A stretch of 64,000 bases of DNA from Sympetrum striolatum. Lineage: Eukaryota > Arthropoda > Insecta > Odonata > Libellulidae. Position 1 is the first letter of the stretch, and the number at the start of each line of letters is the position of its first letter. The stretch is from NCBI GenBank assembly GCA_947579665.1, contig OX388344.1:10348346-10412345 (forward strand). Direction: 5' to 3'. Position numbers and translations under genes: made by a program. Positions 60,174 through 64,000 of the stretch are shown here, one piece after another. The notes beneath the pieces were generated by a model. That model saw only the letters and a list, made by a program, of their open reading frames with translations, made no database searches and was not told where the DNA came from.

Positions 60174-60634
60174 ACTGATTTTCTCTGCTTTTACAACCAT
60201 TACTCGATAACTTTCATATTCTTATTTACACAAATCACTCACTCGAAGATATTCGCATTCAAAATTCTCTTATCCTCGCTCGATTCATTCGACCTTCATT
60301 ATTTCATTGTCCTAGGCTGTTTCTTCGCAATGAATGCGTTGCTATGGGTTTCAGAGATGCAAAAAACATGCTGAGAACAAGGAAATATATTATGTCAGTA
60401 AACTAAGGCCATAGCGAATTTCGTCACACGTATACTATACCTTCTAAGCCACCTATCCTCAAAGAATCTTGAGTGCTTACATATTTATAAAATGAAAGGA
60501 AACTTACGGAAGCCAACCTAGGATTATGTAAATCTCATCGTTTGCAAATTTCATGCATCTAATTCCTCGTTCTGCTGGAAGGTAGGGGGTTCGGACCCCC
60601 CTGACTACGCCACTGACGTATATATAGGTATATA

Positions 60635-61172
60635 CAGTGGCGTAGCGATGGGGGGGGGCGGAGGGGCGGACCGCCCCGGGCGCCTCTATTAGGAGGGCGG
60701 CAAAATTTGCTTATGCTAAAACTCAAGAGAACGCTACGAAAGGGTCGCTCGAGCTTTTACAATTTATTCAGCAATGCAACTATGGTATTTGCGTACCTAA
60801 TATCAAGCTACGAATCTTTCTAACCATAGCTATCAGTGTTGCTTCATGTGAACGTATCTTTTCAAAGCTAAAATTAATAAAAAATTACTTAAGGTCTACC
60901 ATGAGCTCCATAAGATTGAATGATTCAGCAATTCAATGGATCGAAAAAAATATGACGGACAAAATCGACTTTGATGATGTTATTAATGATTTTGCTGCGC
61001 GTAAGGTCCAGAAAGTCAAATTTTAAACTTATGTATACTATTTTGGTAAATAAATATTTTTCGCTCTTTTATATGATTCCTTTTCTCCACCAACATCATT
61101 ATTTTTATGACGTCACAAGGGCGGCAAATTATGATTCCGCCCCGGGCGGCGATGGCGCACGCTACGCCACTG
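60635..61172 (+). mobile_element. hAT deletion derivative, exact 8-bp target duplication
   Basis: GGTATATA flanks both sides (60627-60634, 61173-61180). The ends are CAGTGGCGTAGCG and CGCTACGCCACTG, extended by mirrored G/C-rich GGGCGGCAAA blocks. The 538-base element retains only the last 93 codons of its transposase. Confidence 0.92.
60745..61026 (+). pseudogene. hAT transposase C-terminal dimerisation domain
   Basis: An uninterrupted frame with no in-frame start of its own reads LQFIQQCNYGICVPNIKLRI, then FLTIAISVASCERIFSKLKL and NYLRSTMSSIRLNDSAIQWI, to a TAA at 61024. VASCERxFSKLKLIKxYLRSTM is the core of the hAT dimerisation domain. The catalytic domain has been deleted. The remaining frame has no stop or shift, implying recent origin. 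Confidence 0.9.
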
Positions 61173-61180
61173 GGTATATA

Positions 61181-61810
61181 TATTTACTTTATAGTAAAAA
61201 AATATGAAGGATAATTATTATTAGACTAGTGGATTCCTCCGTCAAAGATGTAATAAATAATAGATGGCATTAAAACCATTATAGAACGGTCAAACCAGAC
61301 ACATAAAAGGGCAAGATCTTGGAATAGGTCCTGTATGGGTGTTTTCTATATATGATTGTAGGACTAGTGGTATGTGACCGCTTTTCGGAAGACCTGTGTG
61401 GGCTAAGCAAAGACACCTTTCGAACTTTGTGATTTTCTGAATTTTTGTTCAGTCTCTTCTAAAGTAGGGGAGAGGGGGCGAATCGGACCAGTGGGTGAAT
61501 AGGAACGATTAAAAAAAGAAAGAAAGACTAAATCCGAAACGGTAATGCTGAGATTGACAGCGTTACATACGTTTCCGTCTGAATTAAAGGTAGGGATTAA
61601 TGTCATAATTTATGAAAAGGAGGCAAATTACTGATATTTCAACATATAACAATTATGATACCTAAATATCAGGGACAAAATGACGGCCATTTTACAGAGT
61701 TATCCGAAAATATTTTAAGCAACATCCCGGCAGGATAGAGAATCACAGAGGTCATAGAAAACGCGCTCTTCTGTTGTAAAATCATAGTAATGTCACCAAG
61801 TGTGCGTGAG
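61181..61810. other. Intron; no supported gene
   Basis: Nothing recognised. A 67-codon reverse frame at 61403-61606 is unassigned. Confidence 0.4.
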
Positions 61811-62760
61811 TTCAACGCCAGGTGGGTGCAAAATTCTCCTAATTAAAATACATTGCGGCGATATTTAAGAAGTTTTTGAATCCGTTCCAGATTAAATGGG
61901 AATTTTCAACCCGAAAGGTAAACAGAGGTCATCAATAGATTTCATATTCGAAGTTTACAGTTTTCCCAATGATCCTTGGTTCGATGCCAGAGCGCACCCC
62001 TCTAAGCATTGCAAATAACGGAATCTTAATTTAGGACCTTCCCGATATGATATCGACTTCAAAATTTGTATTATGCAAGTTTTATTCCTACCAGGTCGTT
62101 GATATGTATTCACGAATACCTTTATTATATTCTATTTAATTGCTGTAATTATTGCCTTATATTTCGATTGTATTATTTGAAGTTAAACTGTCGATTCCAA
62201 TGTTTTTATGTTAATTTTGCCATTTCTTATCGTTAAATGATTACCTTTTTTAACTCGTGGTCCGAAAGTAACATACTAAGACAACTTCTTGGTCGCTTTA
62301 CCTAGAATTGTTACGAATTTGGTATGTACGATTAAGTAAGTTTTATTCCTAACAGATCGTTGAATGTATTCACATTTTTCAAAAGGTCCTGTGCGTCACA
62401 CAGGGCGGCTCTACCATTTGAGTTGTATCGCGGGAATTTCAATTTTTATATGAGTTACTTTCCAATAAGATGGAAGTTTATGACCAGCCATGTGAAGAGA
62501 AATAATAAATTTTTCATAATCACAGTTTATCTTTTACCTTAATATCATTGGTTCGACGCCAGGGCACCAATTGCATTTTAGAATTCAATTAAACGCGTAT
62601 TCGGAATTTCGTTTGAAGATATTTCCGATAATCGACTTGGAATTCTAGAAACGGTTTGCCTATCCCAAACCAAATAGTTATATGCAATATCAACTTACAA
62701 ATAGGTCCTGGGTTCGACTCCAGGTCACTTGGATACAGAACCGTTTTTCGCATAGATAAA
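61811..62760 (+). repeat. GGTTCGAYGCCAGG-family repeat, longest copy
   Basis: It contains four variants of the GGTTCGAYGCCAGRGC motif (near 61812, 61979, 62550 and 62710). Between them are TACCAGGTCGTTGATATGTA, GGCGGCTCTACCATTTGA and GATATGATATCGACTTCAAA. It is collinear with 45353-45985 and longer at both ends. Confidence 0.7.
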
Positions 62761-62941
62761 TTTTGGTTCCCATATGCTATACTTTCAAACCAAATAGAAC
62801 TTTGCAAGTACAGTACTTATCTAAACATAAAACAAACATTAAACTTATGCTTTTACTCGTATATGTAAATCTAAAAGTCGCGCAAAAGATACGTCCTTAA
62901 TATTCGACGGAGTACAAGATGGGAGTCGATGGGGAAATTAC

Positions 62942-63429
62942 CGGTTTTTCTTTGGTATCCAAATGGGCCTCCATAAAAACGGGTCCGTGGAGTAGTTGAT
63001 GGCAATGATCCTGGTCCTCGGGCAATCTTTCGGCAGCCAGTCTCTGGGCCAGCACTGCGAATAGCCGCCTTCCTCTTCTTCCGTGTTGTTGTTCTCCTCG
63101 CTCACGTATCGGCCGATGGACTCCTTCCAGAAGGTGTTGACGAACGTGGCCGAAGGGTCCATGGGCTGTGCGCCGACGGAGCGAGGCCGTGGGCACAGTT
63201 TGAACACTCTCCCTTTGCCGCCGCTCCACTGCCCCTGTCGCCAAGTGTTACACAGCGAGCCGTGCAGTCCGTGAATGAAGATGACGTCGGCATCAGTGTG
63301 ATGCTCACCCGGATCGTGCAGCACCGTGCATTCGACGCACTTCTCCGGTTCTGAGGGGTTCTCTGCTCTGCACAACCGATTCCTCAGCGGTCCTGTCGCC
63401 GATGACAGAGCTGCAACGATCGTACACAT
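62942..63429 (-). CDS. SERAC1: SERAC1-like gene, exon with FIHGLHG and CWPRDWLPKDCP
   Basis: This G+C-rich exon reads, from the Met at 63429, a Cys-containing lead, then HTDADVIFIHGLHGSLCNTW (oxyanion HG at residues 53-54), a 55-residue insert with an acidic run, and YSQCWPRDWLPKDC with RIIAINYSTDPFLWRP. The family shows DVVFIHG...TWRQ and CWPKDWLPKDCP...I at the same places. The donor AACCG|GTAATT leaves phase 2. The 5' limit is uncertain: an in-frame stop lies just upstream of the Met, and an in-frame acceptor (GATCGTTGCAG, exon from 63410) is a good alternative. Since the family has a long N-terminal region, an internal exon starting at 63410 is more likely than a true start. Confidence 0.93.
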
Positions 63430-64000
63430 TTCTTAACAACTTATGACCTGCAAACATATAGAAGGGGATGAAAAATTGCAAAAATAACTCTCTATATTAC
63501 TAATTTGGGGCTCCGATTATTTTTTAACTTTATTAAAATTAGCCTATTTAATACTTTGAATTGTAATAGTCGAAGCTCAGCATCGTGGATATTTAAGAAC
63601 TAAATCGACAACGAACAGTGTTATCTTATCTCCTCTCTGCTTTCCAACTAAAAGTGAAAAAATAGATACAATGTAGAAAACGGTTTAAAATAATAATAGT
63701 AACATATTAACTGGAAGTAATAGTCTACAATTAATACCAACTTTAATGTAATTTCAAAACAGTGTATCATTAATAGTGTTACAAAAACAAGGTGAGGCCA
63801 ACCTCTGACGGGCCTCGAGGTGTTCTTTTGCTACAAAAGACGGGAAGGTTGCAACAATGTTTATAACTAGCAGAGATTATTTTCCAAAGAGAAAATGATA
63901 ATGAAAGTGATACAGAGGTGACTCTTAAACCAGTGTTATATAGAGGTTTAAGCAGCACACTTTCATGCGCAAATTCATTTGTTTCATTCCATCATTTGGA
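63430..64000. other. Upstream SERAC1 intron or 5' flank; no exon seen
   Basis: A consensus-looking acceptor (CTTCTATATGTTTGCAG, ending near 63450) leads into the wrong frame or a stop for the SERAC1 exon. The rest is A+T-rich. Confidence 0.4.

Larger units (their letters stand above)
27541..63429 (-). other. SERAC1: SERAC1-like gene (span within the window)
   Basis: Five clear minus-strand exons and one tentative exon join without a frame break into about 348 residues of the SERAC1 C-terminal alpha/beta-hydrolase domain. Intron phases are 2, 1, 1, 1 and 2. In vertebrates SERAC1 acts where mitochondria meet the endoplasmic reticulum; it takes part in phosphatidylglycerol remodelling and intracellular cholesterol traffic. 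The oxyanion-type FIHGLHG, the nucleophile Ser193 in GHSKGG and a conserved SLDHREICKP (His318, a likely catalytic His) are all present, numbered from the Met at 63429. Intron lengths are about 25.9, 1.1, 1.2, 1.5 and 5.0 kb. Exons are clearly richer in G+C than the surroundings. The N-terminal half of the family protein is not in this window. Confidence 0.85.

Noticed and set aside
62589..63308. Overlapping frames around the first SERAC1 exon
   Set aside because: Those on the opposite strand or in other phases are shadows of the exon, and the one at 62589-62807 is repeat sequence.

Overview
This window is eukaryotic, A+T-rich and crowded with transposable elements, with no bacterial-style operons. 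The mix of remains (Helitrons, hAT, pogo/Tigger, piggyBac, PIF/Harbinger, mariner, RTE-like non-LTR retrotransposons and a Penelope-like element), together with one gene split into small exons by very long introns, points to an arthropod, probably an insect. The species cannot be fixed from the sequence.

The only host gene I can support is a SERAC1-like serine hydrolase on the minus strand. Five exons join in phase at good splice sites: 63429 (or 63410)-62942, 36998-36871, 35733-35584, 34350-34204 and 32699-32633. A sixth, terminal exon at 27607-27541 is plausible but weaker. Together they encode the C-terminal alpha/beta-hydrolase domain with a GHSKG nucleophile elbow. The N-terminal half of the protein, if present, lies beyond base 64000. 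The first intron in the window is about 25.9 kb and is filled with nested mobile elements.

Layout. 1-5400: old repeats and small terminal-inverted-repeat (TIR) elements. 5489-6606: broken pogo/Tigger transposase ending in a PCNA-binding-like motif. 6619-10589: non-autonomous Helitron. 10747-17000: Penelope fragment and two broken LINEs. 17203-19105: complete but dead hAT element. 19596-21480: PIF/Harbinger and piggyBac remains. 21506-26035: second Helitron, minus strand. 27541-37000: the 3' part of SERAC1, in comparatively quiet intron sequence. 37000-62940: the large SERAC1 intron, holding a Penelope-like element with perfect 49-bp inverted repeats and a hammerhead-ribozyme-like motif, two hAT elements with exact 8-bp target-site duplications (TSDs), a pogo derivative, a third Helitron fragment, two copies of a 0.75-kb fold-back element and two near-perfect hairpins.

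No transposase or reverse transcriptase here looks intact. The most unusual signals are the palindromic fold-back family, the Penelope ribozyme-like tail and the two long hairpins. All are readable directly from the sequence; their activity is inference.
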